Source: Halalkaliarchaeum desulfuricum (GTDB taxonomy: Archaea > Halobacteriota > Halobacteria > Halobacteriales > Haloferacaceae). From it: a DNA stretch of 64,000 nucleotides. The stretch's first letter is position 1. Each line of letters starts with the position of its first letter. Both the position numbers and the translations under genes were made by a program. This document shows positions 52,200-60,625 of this stretch, one piece after another. The DNA lies in contig NZ_CP025066.1 in NCBI RefSeq assembly GCF_002952775.1, positions 372,001 to 436,000 on the forward strand, in the 5' to 3' direction. The notes under the pieces were generated by a model, which saw nothing but the letters and a program-made list of their open reading frames with translations, ran no database searches and was not told the DNA's origin.

Positions 52200-52559
52200 T
52201 CAATCCCCTGCCGACCTCGCTCCGAACTCGTCTTCGAGTTGCTCGCGGGCCCGGGCGAGCAACCCGTGTTCGCGAATCAGTTCCCCGACGTACTCCTCGT
52301 CCGGGAACTCGATCGCCCCGGTCGGACAGTACGTCCCACACGTCGTGCATCCGACCTTGCACCGGTACGGGTTTTCGACAGTAGCCACCTCCTGCTCGTC
52401 GTCGTATCCGAGAACGTTCCGGCCGCAATTGATTACACAGAGGCCACACCCCCCACAGGAGTCCGAATCGATCGTCGGATGCCACTCGATGGTTCGTCGG
52501 TCGAGACCCATCCACTCGGCGAATTTCTCGGGGAGATCTCCGGACCGGTTACTCACCAT
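52200..52559 (-). CDS. Two-cluster [4Fe-4S] ferredoxin-like protein in the ars island
   Basis: The 119-residue protein has two cluster motifs: CGGCGLCVINCG (CxxCxxCxxxC, about residue 35) and CKVGCTTCGTYCP (CxxxCxxCxxxCP, about residue 67). A charged N-terminal part of about 30 residues (EKFAEWMGLDRRTIEW) and a C-terminal helix flank them. It is not a standard stand-alone ferredoxin. It lies between the M20 peptidase and the permease, with its own promoter and TTCAA-N7-TTGAA site. A redox role in arsenic handling or in permease function is inferred from position. Confidence 0.78.
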   Translation of the reverse strand: MVSNRSGDLPEKFAEWMGLDRRTIEWHPTIDSDSCGGCGLCVINCGRNVLGYDDEQEVATVENPYRCKVGCTTCGTYCPTGAIEFPDEEYVGELIREHGLLARAREQLEDEFGARSAGD

Positions 52560-52576
52560 TTCAATTTATATTTGAA
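52560..52576. promoter_or_regulatory. TTCAA-N7-TTGAA operator at the ferredoxin start
   Basis: TTCAA-TTTATAT-TTGAA is a perfect five-base inverted repeat abutting the ferredoxin ATG. It has the same spacing as the site at the permease start. AT-rich sequence with a TATA-like TTTAAATAAATTTTA lies upstream on the minus strand. Confidence 0.55.
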
Positions 52577-52618
52577 TGGTCCGGGAGATAAGCATTCCAG
52601 CTTAAAATTTATTTAAAA

Positions 52619-53875
52619 TCATTCGTCAAAAGAGCGTGTGGCAAACAACGGCGGTAGCTCCAGATACCACGCGGCCGTTCGTTCGAGTGCCTCGACGGAA
52701 ACGTACTCGTCGACCTCGTGGGCGGTTCCGCTACCGACGGCAGACTCGACGGCCGGAACGCCCGCGCCGCGAAGCTTCTTCGCGTCGCCGCCGCCGGTCG
52801 CACAGCGGGCAAGCGGCCGGTCCGGGAGGACGTCCTCGGCCGCCGCAGTGACGGCCTCGACGATCGGAGCCGACGGCTCGACGTAGGTTCCCTCGGCCCA
52901 GGAAACGTCCCGGATCGAGACGCTCTCCCGGGCGTCGATACACGACCGGATCTGATCCAGGACAGCCTCGGTTGACGCCCCCGGCGTTACCCGAACGTCG
53001 AGTTCGGCGGTCGCAGTCTGTGGGACGCTGTTGACGGTGTTGCCCCCGACCAGACGCCCGAGGTTGAACGTGGGGTGTTCGAAGAGCTCCTCGAGGTGTG
53101 TCCCCGCCCCGCATGGACAGGATCCGTAGTACGCCCGAGACTCCTCAAGGATCCGTTCGATCGCCGGATCGTACTCCAGTCGACGTGACGTAATCGACTC
53201 CCGACAGGAATCGATCACCGAGTAGAGGTAATCGATCGCGTTCTCGCCGTTCATCGGCCGGGAGCCGTGGGCGGCACGGCCGGTCGCCTCGAGGGTGAGC
53301 CAGATCCGGCCCTTGTCGGCGACGGCGATCGAGTAGCGGTCGTCGACGCAGGTCGTCTCTCCCACGACGGCCCCGTCGGCGCCGATCGCGTCGGCCTCGA
53401 GGACGGCGTCGATGCCGTGGGTCCCGCCGGTCTCCTCGTCGCTGACGAATGCGAACTGCAACGTGACCGGCGGCGGTTCCGCCGCCGTCGCAAACGCCCG
53501 CAGCGTTTCGAGCATCACCGCGACGGTCCCCTTCATGTCGGTCGCCCCGCGGCCGTAGACGCGGCCGTCACGGATCTCCCCGAGGGGATCGAGAGACCAC
53601 GCCTCGCGGTCGAACGGCACCGTGTCGAGGTGCCCCTCGTACAGCAGTGTCCGGTCGGATCTTCCGGATAACGTCGCGACGAGGTTCGGCCTGGAAGGAT
53701 CGGGCGCGATCCATTCGGTTTCGACGTCGAACTGCGAGACGCGTTCGCGCACCCACTCCAGGACCGACCGCGTGTCCCCCGGCGGATTCTGGGTGTCGAA
53801 GGACAACAGCTCCGCTGTCGAGTCGAGGAGGCGCTCACGCCGCCGGTCCGTTCTGTGGATCTGGTTTCGATTCAT
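52619..53875 (-). CDS. M20 family metallopeptidase (ArgE/DapE type)
   Basis: The 418-residue enzyme shows the M20 metal-site motifs: GHLDTVPFD (residue about 85), GRGATDMKG, DEETGGTHGI with the catalytic glutamate, and the dimerisation lid (WLTLEATGRAAHGSRP). It hydrolyses amide bonds of an N-acylated amino acid or dipeptide-like substrate. A CPC motif in YYGSCPCGAG at about residue 265 is an unusual addition in the lid domain. It sits inside the arsenic run, but no direct arsenic role is known for the family. Confidence 0.85.
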   Translation of the reverse strand: MNRNQIHRTDRRRERLLDSTAELLSFDTQNPPGDTRSVLEWVRERVSQFDVETEWIAPDPSRPNLVATLSGRSDRTLLYEGHLDTVPFDREAWSLDPLGEIRDGRVYGRGATDMKGTVAVMLETLRAFATAAEPPPVTLQFAFVSDEETGGTHGIDAVLEADAIGADGAVVGETTCVDDRYSIAVADKGRIWLTLEATGRAAHGSRPMNGENAIDYLYSVIDSCRESITSRRLEYDPAIERILEESRAYYGSCPCGAGTHLEELFEHPTFNLGRLVGGNTVNSVPQTATAELDVRVTPGASTEAVLDQIRSCIDARESVSIRDVSWAEGTYVEPSAPIVEAVTAAAEDVLPDRPLARCATGGGDAKKLRGAGVPAVESAVGSGTAHEVDEYVSVEALERTAAWYLELPPLFATRSFDE

Positions 53876-53923
53876 TTGCGTGCTCCCGATAGCGCGTTCA
53901 GTGGACACCCCCGCGCGACTCGA

Positions 53924-54112
53924 TCAGCAACAACTGTCGTCGCCACACACCGCCCCGTAGTCGATCCCGATCTCCTGTTCGATTGCCTGGTTACAGCGCA
54001 TCACGAGGCCGAAGAACCGCTTGCGGTCGAGGTCCTCCTGTTCGGCAGCGAGGGCGTCACCGAACGCCTCGGCGGCCTCGAGCACGTCGGATTCGGCGGT
54101 AGTCAACAGCAC
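53924..54112 (-). CDS. Tiny Cys-Cys-tailed protein in the ars island
   Basis: About 62 residues: a helical AESDVLEAAEAFGDALAAEQEDLDRK stretch, FFGLVMRCNQAIEQEIG, and a tail with VCGDDSCC at the extreme C-terminus. I do not recognise the family. It starts inside the end of the YlbF-like gene, at GTG 54112 or TTG 54106, after GGAGGTG, so it is translationally coupled to it. The two last cysteines and the CxxxxC before them could bind As(III) or an Fe-S cluster. The neighbour upstream ends in GGGCC in the same way. Confidence 0.55.
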   Translation of the reverse strand: MLLTTAESDVLEAAEAFGDALAAEQEDLDRKRFFGLVMRCNQAIEQEIGIDYGAVCGDDSCC

Positions 54113-54486
54113 CCACCTCCCATCGACCGGGCGAACTCCTCGCCGATCCGGTCGCTGATCACGTCGTTGGTCCGGTCGAGCAGTGCGATCAGTTCCTCTT
54201 CGGCTTGCATGTACTCGCTGATCGTTTCGTCGTCGTTCATTTCCTGTTGGATGTCCCGAAGTTCGGCCATCACTTCGGGATCGTGGCCGCCGCGTTGCAG
54301 TTGCATCTGTTTCTGCTGGAACCGTCGGAGCAGTTGCTGTGCCCCCTCGTCGTCGTCGAGACGTTCTCGCGCGTCGACGAATCGCCGATACTGTTTCGAA
54401 TCCCTGATCGCCTCCACGAACTCGTGCAATCGCGCGTTGACCTCGTCGTGAGTCGATTGTTGTTCGCTCATGGGTTGTTCGCTCAT
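54103..54486 (-). CDS. YlbF/YmcA-family protein with Cys-Cys tail
   Basis: The 127-residue helical protein matches the YlbF/YmcA family: QQSTHDEVNARLHEFVEAIRDSKQYRRF, LLRRFQQKQMQLQ and a middle coiled-coil region, ending GGGCC. In Bacillus, YlbF, YmcA and YaaT form an Fe-S-containing complex that controls RNase Y; the archaeal role is unknown. The ATG overlaps the arsA stop (ATGA), and its end overlaps the tiny Cys-Cys protein. Its place between ArsA and another Cys-Cys protein suggests a role linked to metalloid or Fe-S handling. Confidence 0.72.
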   Translation of the reverse strand: MSEQPMSEQQSTHDEVNARLHEFVEAIRDSKQYRRFVDARERLDDDEGAQQLLRRFQQKQMQLQRGGHDPEVMAELRDIQQEMNDDETISEYMQAEEELIALLDRTNDVISDRIGEEFARSMGGGCC

Positions 54487-56387
54487 TGGAGTTCCGGCTG
54501 TGGTTTCTCTGCGGTTGGTTCACCGAGTATCTCGGCCCCGAACGACTGGAGGTCGTCCAGGCCGGTCGGTTCGTCCTTTCGCAACGGGACGAGCAGCATC
54601 GGTACCTCGAAGCGGTCGTCGATCCGGTCGAGATACTCCCGCTGTTGCCGGCGGCGGCTCTCGAAGAAGGCGTTATCGCCGTACTCCTCGGGGAGCAGGT
54701 AGTTGACCGCCACCAGCGAAGTCTCGATCCCCACCTGATCGCGGAGGTCCTCCGCGGCCCGATAGGCCTCCATCATCGGCGTGTACTCGGGATACATCAC
54801 GAAGACGAACGAACTCCGCTCGGGATCGCGCATCGTCTCGATGACCCGATCGTAGCGCTGTCCCGATTCGGAGGCCTCCTTCGTGAGCGAACCGAGATCC
54901 ATAAAGCCCTTCCAGTCGGAAGGCAGTTCCAGCAACCGAAGCGTGTGGCCCGTCGGCGCGGTGTCGAAGACGACCACGTCGTACCCCTCGACCTCGAAGT
55001 AGTCGACGAACTTCTCCAGTGCGGCCATCTCTTCGGCACACGGCGACTCCAACTCCTCTAAGACCTGCTGTTGGGCCGCTTCGAGGTCCCCGCCCTCGAA
55101 GGACTGTTCGACCTGTTCGAGCGTCCGCGCTTTGTACTCTTCGAGGGCCTTCTCCTGGTCGATCCGGGCGGCATGCAGCCCGTCGAGACCGACCGCCGTC
55201 GGTTCGTGCTCCACCTCGGTTCCGAATACGTCCTTGAGGTGGGCTGCCGGGTCGGTCGTCACGATCAACGTCTCGTAGCCCCGTTGCGCGAGTGAGGTTG
55301 CCGCCGTCGCCGCGGTCGTGCTCTTTCCGACGCCACCCTTGCCGGTGAAAAACAGGTATCGGGTGTCCTCGTGTGGTCGAAGCTGCTCCATGACGGCGTC
55401 GGTGTCGGTCGTCGCATCGAGGGTTCCGACGGCGTCGCCGCCCGACGGAGTCGATTCGACGTCGATCGTCGGCTCGAACCCCTCATACAGGGCTGCGGCA
55501 ACGTCCGAGAGTAGCTCCGAGCCCGTGATCTCGCCGGGTCGGAGCGGGTACGTCACGACGGGTTCGTCCGCGAACTCGCGCTCGACGTATTCGAGGACCG
55601 CCTGTTCGTCTGCTCGCTTGCTCTCGAAGAAGGGGTCCTCACAGACCTCCTCGGGGAGATAGCCGTTGACGACGACCAGGTCCGTGTCGATTCCCAGCGC
55701 CGCCAGTTCGCCGGCGCTGCGCTCGATCTCGTTGATCGCGGACTCCTCGGGCTTGCCGACGAAGACGAACGAACTCCGGTCGCCCTCCAGCGTTTCGATG
55801 GCGTTCTCGTAGGTTTCTTTCTGGTCGACCAGCGAATCCGCCGGCCCGACACAGGTCGCGCCACCGTCCTCGAGTTCCTCGTTCCACCCACTCGGGAGTT
55901 CCATGAGGCGGATGGTGTGCCCCGTGGGGGCCGTATCGAAGACGATCACGTCGTGGTCGGGATCGTCCATGAACTCGACGAACTTGTCGAAGGCGGCGAT
56001 CTCCTCGACACAGGGGCTGTCGAGTTGTTCTTCGACGGTCTGGAGCTGTTTTTCGTCCAGCAACTCTCGCAACGGTTCGAGGGTCCGCTGGCGGTACTCC
56101 TCGGCGGCCCGATCGGGATCGATCTCGATGGCCTCGAGGTTCTCGACGCCGTGGATCCCCGTCACCGAGTGGCCGATCGACTGGTCGAAGATGTCACCGA
56201 GGTTCGGAGCGGGATCCGTCGTAACGAGCAGGGTGTCATAGCCCTCCTCGGCGAGCCACTGTGCGGTCGCACAGCTCACTGTACTCTTGCCGACGCCCCC
56301 TTTACCGCTGAAGAACACGAACTCGGTCGCGTCGCCGGCTGGTTCGACAAGCTCTCGTGGTGTTTCTCGTGGTGCGTTTTCCGTCAT
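54483..56387 (-). CDS. arsA: ArsA arsenite-transport ATPase, tandem form
   Basis: The 634-residue cytoplasmic ATPase has two homologous halves (A1 and A2). Each carries the P-loop GKGGVGKST and the DTAPTGHT switch. Cysteines in SPCVEE and SPCAEE, one in each half, fit the As(III)-binding site of known ArsA. It receives As(III) from ArsD and energises export through an efflux pump. The ATG at 56387 (MTENAPRE) is chosen since the open frame upstream lacks homology. arsD ends one base upstream and YlbF overlaps downstream, so this is one operon. Confidence 0.95.
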   Translation of the reverse strand: MTENAPRETPRELVEPAGDATEFVFFSGKGGVGKSTVSCATAQWLAEEGYDTLLVTTDPAPNLGDIFDQSIGHSVTGIHGVENLEAIEIDPDRAAEEYRQRTLEPLRELLDEKQLQTVEEQLDSPCVEEIAAFDKFVEFMDDPDHDVIVFDTAPTGHTIRLMELPSGWNEELEDGGATCVGPADSLVDQKETYENAIETLEGDRSSFVFVGKPEESAINEIERSAGELAALGIDTDLVVVNGYLPEEVCEDPFFESKRADEQAVLEYVEREFADEPVVTYPLRPGEITGSELLSDVAAALYEGFEPTIDVESTPSGGDAVGTLDATTDTDAVMEQLRPHEDTRYLFFTGKGGVGKSTTAATAATSLAQRGYETLIVTTDPAAHLKDVFGTEVEHEPTAVGLDGLHAARIDQEKALEEYKARTLEQVEQSFEGGDLEAAQQQVLEELESPCAEEMAALEKFVDYFEVEGYDVVVFDTAPTGHTLRLLELPSDWKGFMDLGSLTKEASESGQRYDRVIETMRDPERSSFVFVMYPEYTPMMEAYRAAEDLRDQVGIETSLVAVNYLLPEEYGDNAFFESRRRQQREYLDRIDDRFEVPMLLVPLRKDEPTGLDDLQSFGAEILGEPTAEKPQPELQ

Positions 56388-56388
56388 A

Positions 56389-56715
56389 TTAGGCCGTTCG
56401 AGTGAGCCGCCGTGAGATCTCGTCGTCGAACTCGTCGTACGTGAGATACGCACCCTCCGCGACGATCTCGTCGTCGACGGTGATGACCGGAAGGACTTCC
56501 GGTCCTTTCTCCTGAACGGTGTCGTAGATCCGCTCGTTCTCGAGGAACACGCCGACATCGTGTGCCAGGCTTGCCCTGGTCACGTCGAGTTCGTCGTACT
56601 CCTCTTCGAGCCTGTCGACCGTTCTCGTGATTCGAACGAGTTCCTCGTCGGGATCGGGACCACAGACTCCCGTCGGACAACACATCGCTTCCTCGAAAAT
56701 GGTTACGTCGATCAT
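56389..56715 (-). CDS. arsD: Arsenic metallochaperone ArsD
   Basis: The 108-residue protein carries Cys12, Cys13 and Cys18 in EEAMCCPTGVCG, exactly the positions used by the R773 ArsD chaperone to bind As(III) and pass it to ArsA. That positional match supports the ATG at 56715. An in-frame ATG at 56796 with AT-rich sequence further upstream would give 27 more residues and cannot be excluded. The gene is first in arsD-arsA-ylbF. An operator related to that of acr3 lies 10 bases before the start. Confidence 0.93.
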   Translation of the reverse strand: MIDVTIFEEAMCCPTGVCGPDPDEELVRITRTVDRLEEEYDELDVTRASLAHDVGVFLENERIYDTVQEKGPEVLPVITVDDEIVAEGAYLTYDEFDDEISRRLTRTA

Positions 56716-56724
56716 ATCTATATT

Positions 56725-56738
56725 TGAACTGTTGTTTG
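56725..56738. promoter_or_regulatory. ArsR operator-like site before arsD
   Basis: TGAACTGTTGTTTG lies 10 bases upstream of the arsD ATG. It agrees with the acr3-promoter palindrome TGAACAGTTGTTCA at twelve of fourteen positions. This suggests that one ArsR controls both loci. If the start at 56796 were used, the site would lie inside the coding region. Confidence 0.5.
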
Positions 56739-56888
56739 AGCGTCGAGAGTGGCTACGGATCCCAGGGAACGTATTTTCCGGGGTATCTGACGCCATCTCG
56801 AGTTAATCGCTACAGAGACATTTTAGCTTTCGTTAAAATAAGGGCTTCGATGATTCTCCGGGAACCGAAATTCGAGTCTCACGTCCCG

Positions 56889-57524
56889 CTATCCGGCCAG
56901 CCGCGTCCCGAAGAACTCCCCGATCCGCTCTGCCGCCCGGCCGTACCGGCCGACGAACAGGTGATCCGCTTCGAACTCGGCGAGTTCGATCACCCGATCG
57001 ACGTCCCCGCCGGACAGTTCTTTTGCCCGGTCGACGACCGGTTCCCAATCGGCGACCGAGTCCCGCGTCCCGTAGACGATCAGGACCGGGGCCGAGATAG
57101 ATTCCAGCGTCCCCTCAGCGTCGACGTCGGCGTTGACCCGGGCGGCCGGCGCCAGCGACGCCACGCCCATCAGGTCGGGCCAGGCGGCAGCAGTCACCAG
57201 TGCGACGGTTCCCCCAAAGGAGAACCCGAACAGTCCGACGCGGTCGTACCGCTCCCGCGCCCAGCCGATCGCGTTGTCGACGTCCGTTGACTCGCCGTAC
57301 CCCTCGTCCCACTCGCCGTAATCGATCCGGAGACAGTCGATCCCCCGTTCGACGAGCGCGTCGCTGACCGCCATCAGCCGGCTGTCCCGACGCGTCCCGC
57401 CCATCTGAGGGTGTGGCGGGCAGGCGACGACGACTGCGTCGGCTCCGTCCGCCCCCGCGGTTTCGGCGCGATCCAGCGACGCCCGGACATCGCGTGCGCC
57501 CGGGATCAGAACGCTGTCACCCAT
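56889..57524 (-). CDS. Alpha/beta hydrolase (dienelactone-hydrolase-like)
   Basis: The 211-residue hydrolase shows the nucleophile elbow GFSFGG (serine near residue 100), the acid in LIVYGTRDSVADWEP, and a histidine in ADHLFVGR near residue 191. It lacks a signal peptide. Substrate unknown; relatives act on esters or on dienelactone. It overlaps nothing and ends 174 bases before arsD. It follows the DUF5806 gene by nine bases, so they likely share a transcript. Confidence 0.8.
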   Translation of the reverse strand: MGDSVLIPGARDVRASLDRAETAGADGADAVVVACPPHPQMGGTRRDSRLMAVSDALVERGIDCLRIDYGEWDEGYGESTDVDNAIGWARERYDRVGLFGFSFGGTVALVTAAAWPDLMGVASLAPAARVNADVDAEGTLESISAPVLIVYGTRDSVADWEPVVDRAKELSGGDVDRVIELAEFEADHLFVGRYGRAAERIGEFFGTRLAG

Positions 57525-57533
57525 GGCGCCGAC

Positions 57534-58280
57534 TCACTCCTGCGGTTCGTGGACGTGTCCGCAGTTCGGACACTCGACTTCGCTCGCACGGAGTTCGGCA
57601 CTCGACTGCCGGACTTCCCGCATCACCTCCGAGATGCGCTCCTCGGTGTCGAGTTCGTCCTCGACTGCGAGGTCGACCCCCTCGACTTCCAGGAGGAACT
57701 TCGCGACCTCGGTCACCTCGTACATCAGGTCGTCGAGTTCCTCGGCGGTGAAAAAGCCAGACATCGCACCGTAGAGGAACGTTGCCCCCGCCTTCGTCAC
57801 CTTGTCTTCGAAGGAGGACCGCGCCTGGTTGACCGCCTGCGGGCTGTAGGTGTCGGTCATGAACGGCACCAGCTCGGGAAGGTTCTCGCCGATTTTGGTC
57901 ATCTCGACACCGGTTTCGGTCCTGAAGTCGGCACACAGTCGGGCGATCGCCCACTCGCGGGCGGTGACGTACGTCCGGTCCCGGAGGAACTGGTTGACCC
58001 GCTCGTACTGGGCCCCGTCCATCTTCTTGAAGCGCTCGTAGCGACGGACGTCGACCGGGATCGCCGTGTTCCCGTCATCGCCCTCGTCTGGGGCGTCCCC
58101 AGCGGTCTCCGTCCCGACATCGTCGTTCGACGCTTCCACCGTATCTGCTCCCGGCTCAGGTTCCGATTCCGAGTCCGGTTTCAGTTCCGGTTCGGAGTCG
58201 GGCACCGGCTCCCGTTCAGCTGGATCCTGATCAGTCTCGTCCGCTTCCGGATCCGACCCCGTCGTTGGGTCCTCGGCCAT
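57534..58280 (-). CDS. DUF5806-like protein
   Basis: The 248-residue protein has an acidic, low-complexity N-terminus of about 75 residues, then a conserved helical domain (VDVRRYERFKKMDGAQYERVN, then YVTAREWAIARLCADFRTETG) and a C-terminal CPNCGH motif that may bind zinc. I recall this family as DUF5806, restricted to haloarchaea. Function unknown. It lies between the membrane DUF1405 protein and the hydrolase on the same strand. Confidence 0.7.
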   Translation of the reverse strand: MAEDPTTGSDPEADETDQDPAEREPVPDSEPELKPDSESEPEPGADTVEASNDDVGTETAGDAPDEGDDGNTAIPVDVRRYERFKKMDGAQYERVNQFLRDRTYVTAREWAIARLCADFRTETGVEMTKIGENLPELVPFMTDTYSPQAVNQARSSFEDKVTKAGATFLYGAMSGFFTAEELDDLMYEVTEVAKFLLEVEGVDLAVEDELDTEERISEVMREVRQSSAELRASEVECPNCGHVHEPQE

Positions 58281-58346
58281 GGGATGGCTTCCGGAGCGGG
58301 GGGCAAAAGGATTGCGTGCCCGTCAACCGACGACCGCCCGTTGCTC

Positions 58347-59066
58347 TCACAGACGTGGGATGTCGGAACCGCCGTCGTCCATCCGGACCTCGAGTTTCTT
58401 CGCCCGCGTCGCGAGCGCAAAGAACGTCGGCAAGACGGTGAGGATCACCGCCGCCCAGGCGGCCGCGAGGAACGCGGTCGTCCCGAGATACGGATCGTTG
58501 GGAGCTGCGGGGAACCAGGTATGGGTAAAGCCACCGAAGACAGGATAGAAGAAGTCGAACGTGAGATCCACGGTGTACCACGCCAGCGCGACCCCGACCG
58601 CCTCCGTCGGGAACTCGGAGATCCGGTGGAGCAGAAACGCCTGCGCGACCATCCCGAGATGGCTCACGAACAGGAACGCGTACATCGGGATCGGATTGAT
58701 CTGGAGGAACTGGTCGGCAAAGACTGCAAGCACCCACGGGGTCCACAGTCCGAGTTTGATGTTGCCGTAAAACGCCAGCGCGTTGAGGTACTCGTTGCGC
58801 CGATCGAGCGCCCACAGCGCGAGCGCCAGCGCGATGAAAAGCGTCGCGAGCGGGCTGTCCGGGACGAACGGCCACCCGGCGATCGGGGTGTTGGAAAGCT
58901 GAACGCGGTAGTACCAGAACCCGAAGGCGGTGCCCAGGAGGTTGATCCCGACGATGACCCACACCCACCGAAGCGCGAACGCCTCGAGCCGGTCGGGCAA
59001 CGGCGCGAGCCAGCGGGGCAGCGACTCGGGCTCCGGCTCCGGTGTCCGGTGACCGCGAGGATCCAT
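58347..59066 (-). CDS. DUF1405 membrane protein
   Basis: The 239-residue protein has about six spans with WVWVIVGINLLGTAFGFWYY and LGLWTPWVLAVFADQF, matching the DUF1405 family known in archaea and Bacillus (YpjA-like). No catalytic residues are known. It lies upstream of the DUF5806 gene by 66 bases and diverges from the next gene. Confidence 0.78.
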   Translation of the reverse strand: MDPRGHRTPEPEPESLPRWLAPLPDRLEAFALRWVWVIVGINLLGTAFGFWYYRVQLSNTPIAGWPFVPDSPLATLFIALALALWALDRRNEYLNALAFYGNIKLGLWTPWVLAVFADQFLQINPIPMYAFLFVSHLGMVAQAFLLHRISEFPTEAVGVALAWYTVDLTFDFFYPVFGGFTHTWFPAAPNDPYLGTTAFLAAAWAAVILTVLPTFFALATRAKKLEVRMDDGGSDIPRL

Positions 59067-59156
59067 ACCGGATCCTGTAGTCCGTGCGACAAAGCAGTAG
59101 TGGTTCCTGGGCGCACCGCCGGTAGGGATTTACCGCGGCCGGACGGTGTGTGTAGT

Positions 59157-59576
59157 ATGACCGACATTCAGGGGATCGAAGCGGAACTCCGGAGCAACGG
59201 GATACACGTCGAATCCATCGACGCGGGCGAGCCCGTCGATCTCACGTACATGACGGCGTTCCCGGGAACGGAAGTCGACCGCGGCGAAGTCGGTCGGGTC
59301 TGCACCACCTTCATCGACCTGTACGAGAACGAACGATGGGAGCCCACCCGGATCGACGCGACGGTCGTGCGCTCGGCCGACGACGTGCTGGCGTACTGGC
59401 ACGCCAACCCCGAGTGGATCGAAGACGTCGCGAGCGGGGAGCTCTCCGAAGTCGAGTTTTCGGCGCTGGTCGTCGAGACGATCACCTACCCCGAGTCGTC
59501 GGGAACGAACCGGGAGGAACGCGAGGCAAACGACGAAAACGACGCAAACGACACAACAGACGGAGGAGAGCCGTGA
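59157..59576 (+). CDS. Conserved haloarchaeal protein, unknown function
   Basis: The 139-residue acidic protein has the pattern IEAELRSNGIHVESIDAGEPVDLTYMTAFPG, then VGRVCTTFIDLYENE, and a low-complexity acidic tail. I associate it with a haloarchaeal domain of unknown function (possibly DUF8159); the name is unverified. Its ATG is set at 59157. It is translationally coupled to the next gene by a GTGA overlap. Confidence 0.65.
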   Translation: MTDIQGIEAELRSNGIHVESIDAGEPVDLTYMTAFPGTEVDRGEVGRVCTTFIDLYENERWEPTRIDATVVRSADDVLAYWHANPEWIEDVASGELSEVEFSALVVETITYPESSGTNREEREANDENDANDTTDGGEP

Positions 59577-60583
59577 CCAGGCGACGACCGATCAATCGGA
59601 GCCAGCGATCGCTTCGCCGTCCGGCCAGGGAGCGGTACGCGGTCCGGCAGGTCGGGTTCGACAGCGACGGAACCCGGGCCCGAGGGTCGCTGTACCTCCC
59701 CGACCGCACCGACACGGCGCCGGTCGTCGTCATGGCGCCGGGGCTGGGTGCCGAACGGTCGTTCGGTTATCCCGCCGTCGCCGAGCGGTTCGCGGAGGCG
59801 GGCTATGCCGCGTTCCTGTTCGATTACCGCCACCACGGGGAAAGCGACGGTCGCCCCAGACGGCTGGTGTCCACGTCGAAACAACTCGCCGACTACGACG
59901 CCGCGATCGATCGCGTCCGCAGGATCGACGAACTGGACGCCGGCAGGATCGCCGTCTGGGGCCACTCGCTTTCGGGTGGACACGCGCTGGTTACCGCCGC
60001 CGACCGCAGCGACGTCCGGGCAGCCGTGACGATCGCACCGTTCACCGACGGGCGGATCTTCCTCCGGACGCGGTCGATTAAATACCTCGCCCGCGCGACG
60101 GCGCTCGGCGCGCGTGACGCGCTCGGCGGACTCCGCGATCGGCTGGTTCGACGGATCCCCGGGGGAAACGGCGCCGACGAGAGGGAATCACGCCGAGCAC
60201 GACGGGTGCCGATCGTCGGTGACACCGATCGGACGGCGGTGATCTCGGAGCCGGGAACGAGGCGGGCGTACCTGGATCTGGTGGATCGACACTCCGAGTG
60301 GGAGAACGCGACGCCTGCGCGGTGCCTGCTCGATCTCGTCCGATACCGGCCGATCGAGCGGTTCGAGGACGTCGACGTCGACGCGTTCGTGTTCGTTCCC
60401 GAAGACGATCGGATCCTCCCGCCTGCCCGGATGACCGCGGCCGTCGAGAACCTCGACCGGGCGACCGTGGTTCGCGCGCCGGCGGATCACTTCAGCGTCC
60501 TGGCCGGGGACTTCGAGGAGACCGTCGCCTACCAGCTCGCGTTTCTGAACCGGGCCGTCGGAAAACCAGAACGTTCACGGTGA
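59573..60583 (+). CDS. Alpha/beta hydrolase (FrsA / acetylxylan-esterase-like)
   Basis: The 336-residue enzyme starts with GTG overlapping the previous stop (GTGA). It has the nucleophile elbow GHSLSGG near residue 131, an acid in FVPEDDRILPP and a histidine in APADHFSVL. The basic N-terminus of about 25 residues is not a signal peptide. Substrate unknown. It converges with the citrate synthase gene with 42 bases between. Confidence 0.78.
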   Translation: MTRRRPINRSQRSLRRPARERYAVRQVGFDSDGTRARGSLYLPDRTDTAPVVVMAPGLGAERSFGYPAVAERFAEAGYAAFLFDYRHHGESDGRPRRLVSTSKQLADYDAAIDRVRRIDELDAGRIAVWGHSLSGGHALVTAADRSDVRAAVTIAPFTDGRIFLRTRSIKYLARATALGARDALGGLRDRLVRRIPGGNGADERESRRARRVPIVGDTDRTAVISEPGTRRAYLDLVDRHSEWENATPARCLLDLVRYRPIERFEDVDVDAFVFVPEDDRILPPARMTAAVENLDRATVVRAPADHFSVLAGDFEETVAYQLAFLNRAVGKPERSR

Positions 60584-60625
60584 GCGTTTCGGAGGCTCCC
60601 GTTCCGGAAACCTCCATTCTGCAAA

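Noticed and set aside
56820-56839. ATTTTA-N8-TAAAAT repeat between the hydrolase and arsD
   Set aside because: The arms are short and purely A/T, and are better explained as part of an AT-rich core promoter.
57411-59576. 721-codon open frame on the plus strand
   Set aside because: Most of it is the antisense of the DUF5806 and DUF1405 genes. Only its last 139 codons match a real protein, which starts at the ATG at 59157.
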